The notes: generated from the letters alone by a model not told the origin. A DNA stretch of 64,000 nucleotides from Shinisaurus crocodilurus (GCA_021292165.1 CM037876.1:288711938-288775937); one strand, 5' to 3'. Counted from the first letter of the stretch, positions 22,859-33,989 are shown. Made by a program: numbers and translations.

Positions 22859-23055
22859 GGCTGGTGACTCCTATATCAGTGGGGCTGCTCATCCATTGCA
22901 GCTTTTATCCTGAGCTTTATGGGAGCTATCCATGGTGCTGTTCTCCACCCCCCAAAATAGGTCCACCACCATGGAGCACCATGGATAGCTCCTATAAAGC
23001 TCAGGATAAAAGCTGCAATGGATGAGCAGCCCCACTGACACAGGAGTCACCAGCC
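22859..23055. mobile_element. Long near-perfect hairpin element
   Basis: Arms of about 90 bases (from GGCTGGTGACTCCT at the left to AGGAGTCACCAGCC at the right) are almost exact reverse complements. GTGGGGCTGCTCATCCATTG and GAGCTTTATGGGAGCTATCC lie within the left arm. A shorter relative is at 24770-24970. No target duplication was found. Confidence 0.6.
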
Positions 23056-23094
23056 CCCCTGACATGTTTAAAGATCCAGCAGAGGCTGGAATTT

Positions 23095-23345
23095 CTAGGA
23101 AAGATACATTAAAAATGGCCACAATTTGTGCAAGTTATGCAAATCACAGCCATTTTTAACGTATCTTATGCCATTTTCTATGTAAACAACATAGCGCCAG
23201 AACCCGGAAGTCGCTTCCCCAGCTCGGCTCACAAGAATGCAAGTTGAGCCAGGGAAAAGGTATGGTGAGCGGAGCTCGGTGGCGTGGATCCCAGTGAGTT
23301 CACTGGACTTCCACTCCCCTAATCGAGCTCCGCACACATCCCTAT
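23095..23345. mobile_element. TAGGGATGTG-family element
   Basis: It ends CGCACACATCCCTA. CACAATTTGTGCAAG near the left and the AGCTCGGCTCACAAG block match the 35.9-kb copy in reverse. Confidence 0.45.
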
Positions 23346-23644
23346 TGACAGATTTTTCATAGAGACTGTTCTCCGGAAGGGATATGTAGCCACTTGGAAC
23401 AATAATGTATTAACAAACAGAGAATATCTTGACTACATATTTAAGGAAGGAAAATCTTGTTCTTACTTTTTAATTGTAAGGATGCAACCATTTCTTATAC
23501 CTGAGGGCCACCTCTTGGCACAAGAAGAGAAATGCAATGCCTTTAGCAAGCAACACAGTTCAACGGATATTCTTTGCATGTTTCATAAAATCTCTGATAG
23601 AACTAGCCTGGCAAATCTTTTGGGGGAGGGTCTGTTTATTTATT

Positions 23645-23690
23645 ATTTATTATTAATTAATTAATTAATTAATTAATTAATTATTAATTA
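23645..23690. repeat. (ATTA)n microsatellite
   Basis: TTAA/ATTA array at the tail of a MIR-like SINE, which probably seeded it. Confidence 0.85.
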
Positions 23691-23906
23691 TATTTATACC
23701 CCGCCTTTTTTCCTGAAAGGAACCCAAGGTGGCTTACATAATCCTCCTCCTCTCCATTTTATCCTCACAACAACCCTGTGAGGTAGGTTAGGCTGAGAGT
23801 CCGTGACTGGCCCAAAGTCACCCAGTGAGTTTCATGGCCGAGCGGGGACTAGAACCCGGATCTCCCGATCCCAGTCCAACACTCTCACCACTACGCCACA
23901 CTGGCT
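23690..23906 (-). mobile_element. MIR-like (tRNA-headed CORE) SINE, antisense
   Basis: The minus strand starts AGCCAGTGTGGCGTAGTGG, carries a tRNA-like B box within GGTTCTAGTCCCCGCTCGG, a CORE-like block TGGGTGACTTTGGGCC and GGGTTGTTGTGAGGATAAAA. It ends AAAAAAGGCGGGGTATAAAT. It sits next to an (ATTA)n array. Confidence 0.75.
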
Positions 23907-24121
23907 TTATAATTTAAATTAAGGGCTGCTCTTCATCAGATATTTTGTACTGAGTGCAAACTATGTGTACAAAATCTATTCTGAAGGATGCATGAAAGTT
24001 TCAGATGAAGTTTTTCCTTTTAAAGTGTGAGGAGATAGCAAGCATTTCCCACTTCATACACCTTTCCCCTTTAGAGAACCCCTGAAGAAAAGTTTTAAAA
24101 TTTAAAAACAAAGTCCTAGAG

Positions 24122-24238
24122 CAGCCTTCCCCAACCTGTTGCACTGCAGTTCCCACTGCCCCCAGTCAGTAATGGCCATGCTGGCTGGTGATGATGGGCA
24201 TTGTAGTCAAACACATCTGGAGGGCATCAGGTTGGTGC
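24122..24238. mobile_element. hAT-like hairpin MITE
   Basis: GCAGCCTTCCCCAACCTG on the left and CATCTGGAGGGCATCAGG on the right, with GATGATGGGCATTGTAGTC inside. The left arm has a small deletion. Confidence 0.55.
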
Positions 24239-24239
24239 A

Positions 24240-24768
24240 GGACATTTTGTTTGCTCCACAGTAGTGGGAGCACTCTTGCATCCTTTGAATCAGGTGTGCA
24301 GGACAATGTTTGGGCGGGGGAAGTGCCTCCATCGGACCCTCCGAGGCTTAGATGACATCGGTGGGCACGGCCATAACAACACCCATTGACATCATCATTG
24401 CCACTCCAGCCCATTTCACGTTCTCCGGCTTCACATGGCACACGCTGTCCCAAGCCACTTTCGACTGGCAGCTGAATCTTTTCTCAACACTGGCAAGGTG
24501 ACAGCATCCTTCGGCACGCCTGAGGCCAGCAGACTAGCTCTGAGGGAGCAGGCCAGGCCACGTGTCCCATAGCACTATCCCCCAACACCTTGCTATCATT
24601 GCCCAGCATCTGCTGCTTGAGGTAACCAATTCACTCTGGCCAATGGTAGGGTCGGCACTGCACTCTTCCCAGGTCTGCCCAAGTAGCTTTGGACAGCAGG
24701 TGCTGTGTGAAGCCAGGAACTCGTTCAGCTTCTCAGGGGAGGCTGGTGACTCCTGTGGTGGAGGATCT
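24240..24768. other. Unassigned
   Basis: GC-moderate sequence between two hairpin elements. It may belong to a larger element with the hairpin at 24770, but no ends were found. Confidence 0.3.
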
Positions 24769-24769
24769 C

Positions 24770-24970
24770 CTTTTCCATTGCAGGCTTGGCAGGTTTTCTT
24801 GGGAGCTTCATGGGAGCTATCCATGGTGCTGAACGCCATTCCCAAAATAGGTTCACCACCGTGGAACACCATGGAGAGCTCCTATGAAGCTCCAAATAAA
24901 AGCTGCAGACCCTGCAATGGAAAAAGAGCCCCACCGAAATAGGAGTCACCACCAGGCCCAGCCTCCCCTG
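24770..24970. mobile_element. Diverged relative of the 22.9-kb hairpin
   Basis: TTCATGGGAGCTATCCATGG, AATAGGTTCACCACC, GGAACACCATGGAGAGCTCC and AGGAGTCACCACCAGG keep the order of the 22.9-kb element. Confidence 0.5.
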
Positions 24971-25388
24971 GAAAAACCAGTTCTCTGGCAGACTGAGTTT
25001 CAGTATGATTTCCCCTCCCACCAAAAATGTCTGATTTAATCCTAGGTGCGCCCCTGCTTCCTAACCATTAGTGACCCAAATCACAGAGCTTCCAATCAAA
25101 TTCAGAGCCAGCTGAATTCTCCGCTCCTCACTTGGAGGTTTCAAAATGGGTTTTGTCCAAGGTCTTATAGCATCCTTTACTACTAGAAATAGAACATTTA
25201 GCTGCTACAGTTTACCGTCAAGAGGAAATTCCTTTATAAACCTTGCATAGTCACATGGGGGCAGAAGAGGCTTAGCAAAAATGAATGACTCGTAGAAATG
25301 ATGAGTCTAAATATACACAGGTTACCATCTTGCAGGAAAACAGTCTTCCCTTTTTGGATAATAAACCTAGAGATACAAAATACACCCG

Positions 25389-25431
25389 GGGTGTGTGTGT
25401 GTGGATCCAGAGATTGTGGTGGTAGCAAGCT

Positions 25432-25466
<35 letters not shown>
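25389..25466. repeat. (GT)n and (AT)n microsatellites
   Basis: A GT run at about 25391-25403 is followed by an uninterrupted AT run at 25435-25466. Confidence 0.85.
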
Positions 25467-25469
<3 letters not shown>

Positions 25470-25867
25470 GTAGGCTGTGGAGATGGACCCTACATTTGGG
25501 ATAGAAAACTTTGTCCAGTCCACATTTTGATACAAACTTGCCAGTTTGCACTTCCCAAATGAATATGTGGACAGGAACCCAGCTATCCTTTGGTATTTGT
25601 ACTTCTAGAATTTTGCAGTGCAATTCTCTGAACAACAACAACAACAACAATGTATGCAAAAAAGAAAAAGGGTATATATTAGGGGAAGTGCCCACAAAAA
25701 TGTGTATATTGGTGAAATGAATGTACAAATAAGCATTATGGGCGGGGGGAACTGTTTGAGGGTTAAAATTGTATATGAGGCAGCAATGCATACAAAAATG
25801 CATATATTAGGAGACATGCACACAAAAATGTTTGTGCAAACTTCTTTTCTTTTTTTTTTTTAAAGCA

Positions 25868-26331
25868 CCAAGGGACACAATCCAGTCAGGATGCCTGTAT
25901 CCCTCCCAACTCGGAGGATTACAGGCATCATGTGGAGGGCGGGAGGAGCGTGGAGGCAAAGGTTGCCTCCATGCTCCTCCCGCCCTGCAACTCAGCTAGA
26001 CAGCCAGTTTCAGCCCTCTAGTTGAGGCATCTTCGGAGCGGGAGGGGAGGAGGCTGAGGCACTGCCAGGATACCTCTATTTTGGCAGCTCCTGTCTCCTC
26101 CCCTCCCCGCCTCCTGGAAGGCCCCCTAAACCCTGTCTCCAAGGTCACTCTTGCAACCTCAGAGATACAGCAGGCATGGTTCTTTCTGTGCTGGCTGGCT
26201 GGGGGGTGGATGGTGCTCCGAGTGCGGACACCCAGCTACGAGGTCAGAGCGATCTTCCGACCTCGCAACTTGGTCTCCCAAAAATCCTATGGCTGTCTAG
26301 ATGCTGTCTAGTGGCCATAGGATTGTGCTGC
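25868..26331 (+). mobile_element. CCTATGG-family MITE
   Basis: The interior blocks ACTCGGAGGATTACAGGC, GGAGGCTGAGGCACTG, CCAGCTACGAGGTCAGAGCG and TAGATGCTGTCTAG, and the right end CCATAGGATTGTGCTG, match the 6-7-kb and 29-kb copies. The left terminus is diverged (GGGACACAATCCAGTC). Confidence 0.6.
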
Positions 26332-26339
26332 AAATGATG

Positions 26340-26920
26340 TGGAAATAAGACAGAGCAAGCTAAGGATGGGGGGGGGGGGGGGGGCGGGGCGGGAGGAGAA
26401 ACGAAAAGAAACAGAAATGGACAGATATGTGTGCACACAAACGCATAGGCTTGCCCACGTAACTGGGAGCCCTGTTTCTTGCAGGCTTTCTGATCATGCA
26501 TAGAGAAATGAATGCACAGTACCAATGTCTGTAGCAAGTATGTACATGTGTAGGCTGTGTTCCCACAATCAACAGAATGTGCAAAGGTTGCAGCAGAGGC
26601 TGCCACCCCAGTCTGCACTCCTCTCCCTGTAACCTTTGGGGCAAACTGGACCTGACACTAGTTGTGTGAATGCACTTAGCATGTCTAGTTCTTACCATTT
26701 AAATAGTAGCCATTGCAGGGCGGGGCAGGTTCAGGACTGTGATGCACAGGGATGGGGCAGGGGGGGGGTAATCCTTCCCTCTACACCGCAGCCTTGTTGA
26801 CAATCCCCTTCCCCACCCCAACCCCAACTGCTATTAGCCCAGGGAAAGAGGTCTCCGCTGGCAACCGTTTGTCAGCTCAAAGGGTCTCACAGCACCCAAG
26901 AACACATTGCCAAGAAGAGA
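26340..26920. other. G-run and unassigned sequence
   Basis: A run of 16 G begins near 26369, followed by GGCGGGGCGGG. The rest is unassigned. Confidence 0.4.
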
Positions 26921-26924
26921 GACA

Positions 26925-27168
26925 ACGTGTCCCAAAAACTGAGGACGAAAAAAGGAGACAGATTTGCATAAAAACGGCATGTGCTCATTTCTATGTATAG
27001 ATGCAAATGTGTGGGTGGGGGGGCAGAATCAATCCTCTAATTTCAACAGAAATAACAACACACCATAGTGTGAATAACTGTGACCAGGTGACCCATGTGC
27101 CTGCTCACCCAGTCCACTGTCCAGGTTCAACTTCAAGGCCCCTGCTGGCCTTCCCTTCTTATGGTTCT
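26925..27168 (+). repeat. Copy of the unclassified interspersed repeat, cut by a LINE tail
   Basis: It has the GTATAGATGCAAAT block, ACAGAAATAACAAC, GACCAGGTGACC and CTTCTTATGGTTCTTTA in the same order as the 15.6-kb copy. At about 27169 it is interrupted by an antisense LINE 3' tail. Confidence 0.55.
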
Positions 27169-27300
27169 TTACCGTTATTCATTCATTCATTCATTCATTT
27201 TCTATACCACCCAATAGCTGAAGCTCTCTGGGCGATGTACAACAATCATTAAAAACAAACAATAAAATACAGTAAAAAATATAAACAGTAAAACATTATG
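27169..27300 (-). mobile_element. LINE 3' tail (type a), antisense
   Basis: ATTCATTCATTCATTCATT then CTATACCACCCAATAGCTGA and AGCTCTCTGGGCG form the reversed type-a tail. Confidence 0.6.
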
Positions 27301-27724
27301 AAAGCTGCGTTGAAAATGCCAGGAATGTGTCTTCGAGAAATATGCAGTGCAGTATCCTTAAAATTTGAAATACAGAGTGTCCCCCGGGGGGTATATATTT
27401 CAAGGGAGAGATCAATGGCAGAATCTAGCGGGGTGCTGCTTACGCCTTCACCAATTCCTTTCTGCCCTGCCGATTCCTTTCTGTAAGCAGTAGGTCCCAC
27501 CAATTCTATTGCGCAAGCCGGACCCACCACTTAAGCAAGGGAGACAGATTGGGCGCTTCCGAAGGGAATCCCCGAAACAAGTGAAAAGGCTCGTTTCTCA
27601 AAGGAGGCAGGTCAGCAGAGCTCCTTTACCCGAGGTCAGCTGAGTGTTTCCACTTGTGTCAGTTGCTCTGGAACTGCTAAATCATCATCGTGTGAGCGGT
27701 GCGGGGGTCGCTTGTGCAATGGAA

Positions 27725-27968
27725 TTGGCGTAGTGGTGAGAGTGTTGGACTGGGACTCGGGAGATCCGGGTTCTAGTCCCTGCTCGGCCATGAAACTCAC
27801 TGGGTGACTTTGGGCCAGTCACTGACTCTCAGCCTAACCTACCTCACAGGGTTGTTGTGAGGATCAAATGGAGAGGAGGAGGAGGATTATGTAAGCCGCC
27901 TTGGGTTCCTTGCAGGAAAAAAGGCGGGGTATGAATATAATAAATAAATAAATAAATAAATAAATAAG
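27725..27968 (+). mobile_element. MIR-like SINE
   Basis: TGGCGTAGTGGTGAGAGTGT, GGTTCTAGTCCCTGCTCGG, ACTGGGTGACTTTGGGCC and AAAAAGGCGGGGTATGAAT, then (AAAT)n. A full-length copy. Confidence 0.8.
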
Positions 27969-28039
27969 AGAATGGGGGGAGGGGCATGAGTTCACCACTG
28001 GATTCTGCCCCAAATGAGGAAATAAACTCTCTCTTTTTT

Positions 28040-28560
28040 AACATTTGTATTTAAATAGTGGTTGGAAGGCTATCTTCATCCCTAAATTATTTTTAACTCA
28101 ATCATAAAATGAAAATTAATTGCAGCAGGAGATGGCGGCTGCTGGTTGAGTGGCTTCATTTTGGCTCAGCCCTGAAGATGAATAAATCCAGAAATGAATT
28201 ATTTCATTTATTTATTCCCCCCCCCTTTTCTTTTTGCAGATAAGTCATCGGCTGCATAGTGAAGAAAGAACGCTTAAGAAAATGCAAGCATGCCAAATTG
28301 AATTCTTCACTGAAATGAATCATCTAACGTTTTGTTATTTATTAGTGCATTTTATCCATTTCATTTGGAGATCTCCTCAAATACATCTGACCAACTGTCC
28401 TACTTTTAATTTCAACGCATTACCCTTGGGCCATAAATCAATCCATTAAATATAAAAGCAACAAGTGCTAACACAGATATGTTGATAGAAAAATAATAAA
28501 AGGGGAACTCAACAAATGAATGAATCCATAAGCAGATGAGGTAACAGCATCTCAACTGGC
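28040..28560. other. AT-rich single-copy sequence
   Basis: No repeat shared within the window and no coding signal. Confidence 0.4.
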
Positions 28561-28563
28561 TGA

Positions 28564-29083
28564 CGAGAACATATTATGCCAGTGCTTTCTCATCTGCACT
28601 GGCTGCCAGTCTGTTTCCGGCCCGATTCAAAGTGCTGGTGCTAACATTTAAAGCCCTAAACGGCTTGGGGCCAGGGTATCTGAAGGATCGTCTCCTCCCA
28701 TATGTCCCTGCCAAAGGAAGTGAGGCAGGTGGCTACCAGGAGGAGGGCCTTTTCTGCTGTGGCACCCCGGTTATGGAATGAGCTCCCCAAAGAGGTTCAC
28801 CTGGCGCCTACTTTGTATTCTTTCCAGCGCCAGGTGAAGACCTTTCTGTTCTCCCAGGCATTTTAATCATTTTAATCATCTTAATCATTTTAATCTTGTA
28901 GTTGTTTTTAATTCCGTTATTGTAACTGCTGCTGCTACCTCTGCTGTTTGTTTTTAATCTGTGGTTTTAAATTTTATATTTTATATTGTATTTTATGATT
29001 TTAACTGTTGTAAACCGCCCAGAGAGCTTCGGCTATTGGGCGGTATAAAAATGTATTAATTAATTAATTAAATAAATAAATCT
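28564..29083 (+). mobile_element. L2/CR1-group LINE 3' end (type-a tail)
   Basis: The coding remnant starts CACTGGCTGCCAGTCTG (HWLPV-type), with TTATGGAATGAGCTCCCC (LWNELP). The 3' UTR ends CCCAGAGAGCTTCGGCTATT, GGGCGGTATAAAAATG and (TAAA)n-like repeats. Frames are broken. Confidence 0.75.
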
Positions 29084-29168
29084 TTAAAAGAAATAAGGCA
29101 TTTTTTAAAAGCCTAACCAAATGTATTGTGGTTGGCTAATATTTTGCTTTAAAAAAGAAAAAAGTTTC

Positions 29169-29638
29169 TTAGAGCGCAAACCTATGGAGACGTCCATAAC
29201 CCGCTGAACTCGGAGGATTACAGACATCCTATGCGGGGCAGGAGGAGCGCGGAGGTGAATGTTGCCGCCATGCTGCTCCCACCCTGCAAAGCAGTTAGAC
29301 GGCTGATTCCAACCATCTAACTGCAGTACTTCAGAGCGGGAGGGAAGGAAGCTGAGGCACCACCACCGGGATACATCGTATCTTGGCGGCACTGGTCTCC
29401 TCCCCTGCCTGCCTCCTGGAACGCCAACAGAGCCCCTTCTCCAAGGTTGTTTTGCGACCTCGGAGAAGCAGCTGGTGTGGTTCTTTCCGCAACAGCTGCA
29501 GAGGGAGGAGGGCACTCTGGCACGGATCCCCAGCTCCAAGGTTGGAGTGATTTTCCAACCTCAGAGCGGGGAATCTGAACAATCCTATGGCCCCCTAGAC
29601 ACTGTCTGGGGGGGGGGGCATAGGATTGCTCTTTTAAG
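29169..29638 (+). mobile_element. CCTATGG-family MITE
   Basis: About 470 bp with left end AGAGCGCAAACCTATGG and right end CATAGGATTGCTCT, a near-inverted repeat. The interior carries the family blocks ACTCGGAGGATTACAG, AGCGGGAGGGAAGGAAG and GACACTGTCTGG. Its short ORFs are not genes. Confidence 0.6.
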
Positions 29639-29910
29639 GACATTTTTCATTTAGAGCACTTCCAGACATTGAGTTAGGATCACAGGTGCTGAACGACAAC
29701 CACATATTTCATTTCAGTTCTAATTTGTGCTTATGATCAATGGATTTGTACTTACAATCAATGGATTTGGCGGAATGCGATTCGGCTGACTCATTATTGG
29801 ACTGCACAGCTAGAGAAATTATTTATTTTAAGCAACAACCTAACTTTAGGGGAACATATCACTATTGGAATCCCTTCCCTACATTTCATTTAATTGTTTA
29901 GAGACTTACT

Positions 29911-30146
29911 ATTTATTTATTTATTATATTTATACCCCACCTTTTTTCCTGCAAGGAACCCAAGGCGGCTTACATAATCCTCCTCCTCCTCTCCATTTTA
30001 TCCTCACAACAACCCTGTGAGGTAGGTTAGGCAGAGAGTCAGTGACTGGCCTAAAGTCACCCAGTGAGTTTCATGGCCGAACAGGGACTAGAATCCGGAT
30101 CTCCCGAGTCCCAGTCCAACACACTCACCACTACACCACACTGGCT
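29911..30146 (-). mobile_element. MIR-like SINE, antisense
   Basis: Same head, CORE and tail order as the 27.7-kb copy in reverse, with TTTATTTATTTATT at the tail side. Confidence 0.75.
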
Positions 30147-30149
30147 CTC

Positions 30150-31140
30150 ATTTTATTTATTTTTTATTCATTGGGGTGTTTGCTTTGCACCTTCCCCCCA
30201 TTCCCTTTGCTGGTAAATAAATCCTATTTCTTGTTTTATAAAAACCCCACCTGCTTTCAGGGAACGGGAGTCCTGGTGGGCTGGAGGCACTGCACACCAG
30301 TTTGGGGTCAGCATCTTTCTCACTCATCCATTACTGCATGTATGTTCCCAGGTCCCAGCAGTGCTTCCAAATGTAACCTCATTTTCCCTACCAACAACCC
30401 TGAGGGGGGTGGAAACCATGGGATCTGATTTCTTTAAGGCAAATATAATTGATGTCTACTACCCTAAACAGCCCAGGCATCTAGTATTGTAGGCATAGCC
30501 TTCTCAAACATAATGAAATTCAGTAAGGTACTGGTGAAAGTGGGACTAACCACAGCATAGGATATGCATATATATTGCCTTAAAAAAACATGTCTCTTAA
30601 AGGTGTTGCCCTTAATGGCCATACTTTCCCAGCATTTTGGAGCTTGAGTGAACATGGAAAGCCCTTAACACAACATGTTAAACTGAAAGGTATTTTGTTC
30701 ATTGAATTATTTAATTATACAGTGCCAGAAGTAGACATGGCAGTTAGCAGAGTAATATAAGTAAAACAGGCAGACTGCTTCTCCAAGGAACTTACAACTA
30801 ACCTTCAGGAGTCATTGCAGGTTGGCTGGTGGGACACAACAGAGGGCGGGAAAGAAAGGAAGAGGAACTGTGACAAAACAACATTTCACAGATGAAAATA
30901 AGGTCATGCTTGTAACACCTCTATCCTCAGGTCAAAGGATCCCATCCTCCTCTGCTATGACATATTATCCCTATTTAGGAGCTTACCTGCCTCACGCACA
31001 ATTAGAATCGTATGTGGGCAAAGCAAGGATAACCCCATTTACCCTGCTCCACTGCCATGTCCTCCTCACCTGTCTACCCAGTCCTCCATGCTTTGGGGGA
31101 TGAACACATGGAGGGCCTGTGAGGACCTCAATTGTGAAGT
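30150..31140. other. Nothing recognised
   Basis: No shared repeat or domain-bearing ORF. Confidence 0.4.
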
Positions 31141-31198
31141 GCCAAGAGAGCTTCGGCTATTGGGTGGTATAGAAATCTAATAAATAAATAAATAATAG
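31141..31198 (+). mobile_element. LINE 3' tail (type a), short
   Basis: CAAGAGAGCTTCGGCTATTG, GGTGGTATAGAAATC and TAAATAAATAAATAAT. Only the last 58 bases are present. Confidence 0.5.
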
Positions 31199-31392
31199 GG
31201 ATGTGACCGAGAGGGAGGGGCCAATGGGCCCATCCCCATTCTCTTATGCGTGGTTCACCTGAATGCATGAGGGCGAACTTCTGAATAGGACAATCTGTGA
31301 AAGCCCGTTTTCACGTCCAAGGACTCTGCAATAGCCTTCCCTCCATTGTTTCAAAAGCAATGAGGCTTTTGAGTAACGTTATACTAGGAAGA

Positions 31393-31533
31393 CATAGGGT
31401 GGAATCTGGACTTTGCCAGAATTATAGTAGACCCACTGAAATCGACGGGACAAGGTAGTCATGACTAAATGAAGTCCCATTGATATCAGTGGGTCTGCTC
31501 TACATATGTCCTAGTTTGGATCTAGGGTGTTCT
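31393..31533. mobile_element. Short palindromic MITE
   Basis: GGTGGAATCTGGAC and TTGGATCTAGGGTG are inverted-like ends, and GTAGACCCACTGAAATCGAC pairs with ATATCAGTGGGTCTGCTC. A related copy is at 60152-60283. Confidence 0.5.
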
Positions 31534-31607
31534 CTTACGCATCTCCAAAAAAGAGGGAAGGCATCACCAGAAAAGAGGATTAAAAAGGACACAGATCTGC
31601 ACAACGT

Positions 31608-33845
31608 TTGAATATGCTAATGTATACGGATAGATGCAAGTTTAGAAATCTGGTGGGGTTGGATTTCTCGGTGCCACAACCCCTCTGCAGGGGTGAGGGA
31701 CCTATTAGAATGGTCCGCCCCAGGCGTCTTATGGATCCGGATGGATTCCTGAACGCGCTTGGGGAATTGGAGCACACAAACGGTAGCTCGGTCGAGACCC
31801 TGGTGGATGACTGGAATGCTGCAATCACCAGGGCATTAGACCGAGTTGCCCCGAAGCGCCCTCTTCGCCTAAACAGAGCTCGCGCGGCGCCATGGTTCAC
31901 TCCGTCGCTGCGAGCTCTGAAACAAGAGGTGAGGAGGCTAGAGCGCCGATGGCGGAATTCCCGCTCCGAAGACGATCGAACACGGGTTAGAGCTGCATCT
32001 TCAGCCTACCGGGTGGCGGTGAAGGCAGCAAAAAAGAATTTCTATGCTGCCTTCATTGCGTCTGCAGAGTGCTGCCCCAGGAGGCTGTTCCAAGTGGTCC
32101 GGAGTCTGGTCGGTCCAGTCGCTCCGGACCCACTGGAACAGTCAAAAGCCTCCTGTGAGGCTTTAGCGAAGCACTTCGCAGATAAAATCGATCGGATTAG
32201 GAGTGGGATATCGTACGTCGTGGACACAGGGAGTGAGCAGGAGGAGGCCAATGGCAGACCGGTTTTGTGGGATCGGTTTCGGCTTCTTCCTTCTGATAAA
32301 GTGGACAAGGTGCTTTCATCTGTGAGGCCGACCACCTGCTTGCTTGACCCTTGCCCATCCTGGCTCATCATGAGCTGCAGGGAGAGACTGGGTGAGGGGA
32401 TCAAGGCGGTGGTGAATGCCTCCCTCGAGGAGGGAGTGATGCCATCAGCCCTCAAGGAGGCAGTAATAAGACCGCTTCTAAAGAAGCCCTCCTTGGATCC
32501 CCAGGATTTAAACAACTTTCGCCCAGTCTCCAATTTACCATTTCTGGGCAAGGTGATCGAGCAGGTGGTGGGTGCTCAGTTGAAGGCACACTTGGATGAA
32601 GCCGATTATTTGGATCCGTGCCAGTCGGGCTTCAGGTCTGGACATGGGACGGAGACGGCCTTGGTCGCCTTGGTGGATGATATGAGGAGGGCTTTGGATA
32701 GGGGCGAATGCTCCTTTCTAGTCCTCCTCGATCTCTCAGCGGCTTTTGATACCGTTGACCACGGTATCCTCCTGGACCGTCTGGAGGGGTTGGGCTTAGG
32801 AGGCACTGTATTGCAGTGGTTCCGGTCCTTCCTCTCTGGAAGGTATCAGAGGGTAGTTCTCGGGGAGGAGGCTTCGGACCCTCGGCTGCTCACTTGTGGA
32901 GTGCCGCAGGGTTCCATCCTCTCCCCGATGTTATTCAACATCTACCTCAAGCCGCTGGGAGCTATCATCAGGAGGTTTGGGGTGCAGTGTCATCAGTATG
33001 CGGATGACACGCAGCTCTACCTCTGTTTTAAGTCCTCACCGAGGTTGGCCGTTGAAACCCTGTCCAAGTGCCTGGAGTCAGTGGCTGGCTGGATGGGAAG
33101 GAACATGCTGAAACTGAACCCCGACAAGACCGAGGTACTTCTGGTGGGGGACAAGGGAAGGTTAGGGGATGTTGACCTGGTGCTGAATGGGGTACATCTA
33201 CCCCTGAAGGACCAGGTCCGCAGCTTGGGGGTCATTCTAGACTCCCAGCTGTCCATGGAGGCTCAGGTGTCAGCTGTGAGCCGGGCGGCGCTGTATCAAC
33301 TCCATCTGATACGGCAGCTGCGCCCCTACCTTCCTAATCACCTGCTCCCATCAGTGGTTCATGCCTTGGTCTCCTCTCGCCTAGACTACTGTAATGCACT
33401 CTACGTGGGGTTACCCTTGAAGACGGTCCGGAAGCTTCAGCTGGTACAGAACGCGGCGGCTCGCCTGATTAAGGGCAGCCGCCGGCGTGATCACATCACG
33501 CCAGTGCTTAAAGAGTTGCACTGGCTACCAGTTGCTTGCCGAGCCGAATTCAAGGTGTTGGTTTTGACCTTTAAAACCCTACACGGCTCCGGCCCAGCTT
33601 ATCTCAAGGAGCGCCTCCAGCAACATCAAGTAGGCCGCTCAACAAGGTCTGCCACGGACGGCCTTCTCCTTATCCCATCAGCCAGAGCAGCCAGGCTGGT
33701 GGGGACTAGGAAGAGGGCCTTCTCTGTGGCGGCCCCCACATTATGGAACTCCCTCCCTAGTGACCTTCGCCATGCCCCCTCCGTGATGAGCTTCCGCCGT
33801 GCATTAAAAACATGGCTGTTCAGGCGGGAATATGGGGTGGGTTAG
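31608..33845 (+). CDS. LINE ORF2-type reverse transcriptase, 5'-truncated but open
   Basis: A 745-codon uninterrupted frame encodes the linker, reverse transcriptase and C-terminal part of a non-LTR retrotransposon protein. Motif A (DLSAAFDTVD) is at about residues 375-384, the GVPQGSILSP motif follows, and the catalytic YADD box is at residues 464-467. The C-terminal half has the LDYCNALYVGLP and HWLPV blocks typical of the L2/CR1 group of LINEs. The upstream apurinic-endonuclease domain is missing, so the copy is 5'-truncated and cannot mobilise itself. The first 14 codons lie in flanking repeat DNA, so the ATG at 31608 is accidental and LINE-derived sequence starts near residue 15. The absence of stops over about 730 LINE codons suggests recent insertion. 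It is a transposon relic and not a host gene. Confidence 0.9.
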   Translation: MNMLMYTDRCKFRNLVGLDFSVPQPLCRGEGPIRMVRPRRLMDPDGFLNALGELEHTNGSSVETLVDDWNAAITRALDRVAPKRPLRLNRARAAPWFTPSLRALKQEVRRLERRWRNSRSEDDRTRVRAASSAYRVAVKAAKKNFYAAFIASAECCPRRLFQVVRSLVGPVAPDPLEQSKASCEALAKHFADKIDRIRSGISYVVDTGSEQEEANGRPVLWDRFRLLPSDKVDKVLSSVRPTTCLLDPCPSWLIMSCRERLGEGIKAVVNASLEEGVMPSALKEAVIRPLLKKPSLDPQDLNNFRPVSNLPFLGKVIEQVVGAQLKAHLDEADYLDPCQSGFRSGHGTETALVALVDDMRRALDRGECSFLVLLDLSAAFDTVDHGILLDRLEGLGLGGTVLQWFRSFLSGRYQRVVLGEEASDPRLLTCGVPQGSILSPMLFNIYLKPLGAIIRRFGVQCHQYADDTQLYLCFKSSPRLAVETLSKCLESVAGWMGRNMLKLNPDKTEVLLVGDKGRLGDVDLVLNGVHLPLKDQVRSLGVILDSQLSMEAQVSAVSRAALYQLHLIRQLRPYLPNHLLPSVVHALVSSRLDYCNALYVGLPLKTVRKLQLVQNAAARLIKGSRRRDHITPVLKELHWLPVACRAEFKVLVLTFKTLHGSGPAYLKERLQQHQVGRSTRSATDGLLLIPSARAARLVGTRKRAFSVAAPTLWNSLPSDLRHAPSVMSFRRALKTWLFRREYGVG

Positions 33846-33989
33846 GTTTTTAATGAGAAATTTTTATATTGTTTTAATTATTATATTTTATTGTGTTTTA
33901 TTGTATTTTAATTGTACATCGCCCAGGGTGGCCGGGTGACCGGCCAGATGGGCGATTGATAAATGTAATAAATAAATAAATAAATAAAT
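31650..33989 (+). mobile_element. L2/CR1-group LINE insertion, 5'-truncated, about 2.34 kb
   Basis: The element carries the reverse transcriptase frame, then a short 3' UTR with a stem around GGGTGGCCGGG/CCGGCCAGATGGGC, and ends in (TAAA)n. It is flanked by AGAAAT at 31644-31649 and again at 33990-33995, a probable 6-bp target duplication. Outside it, the older interspersed repeat continues as if uninterrupted (about 31540-31649 and 33990 onward), as shown by alignment with the intact copy at 15625-15970. Confidence 0.85.

Noticed and set aside
25234..25803. A 189-codon minus-strand frame
   Set aside because: It runs through AT and GT microsatellites and a degenerate ACAAAAATG-type repeat; its Ile/Tyr and His/Thr runs come from these.
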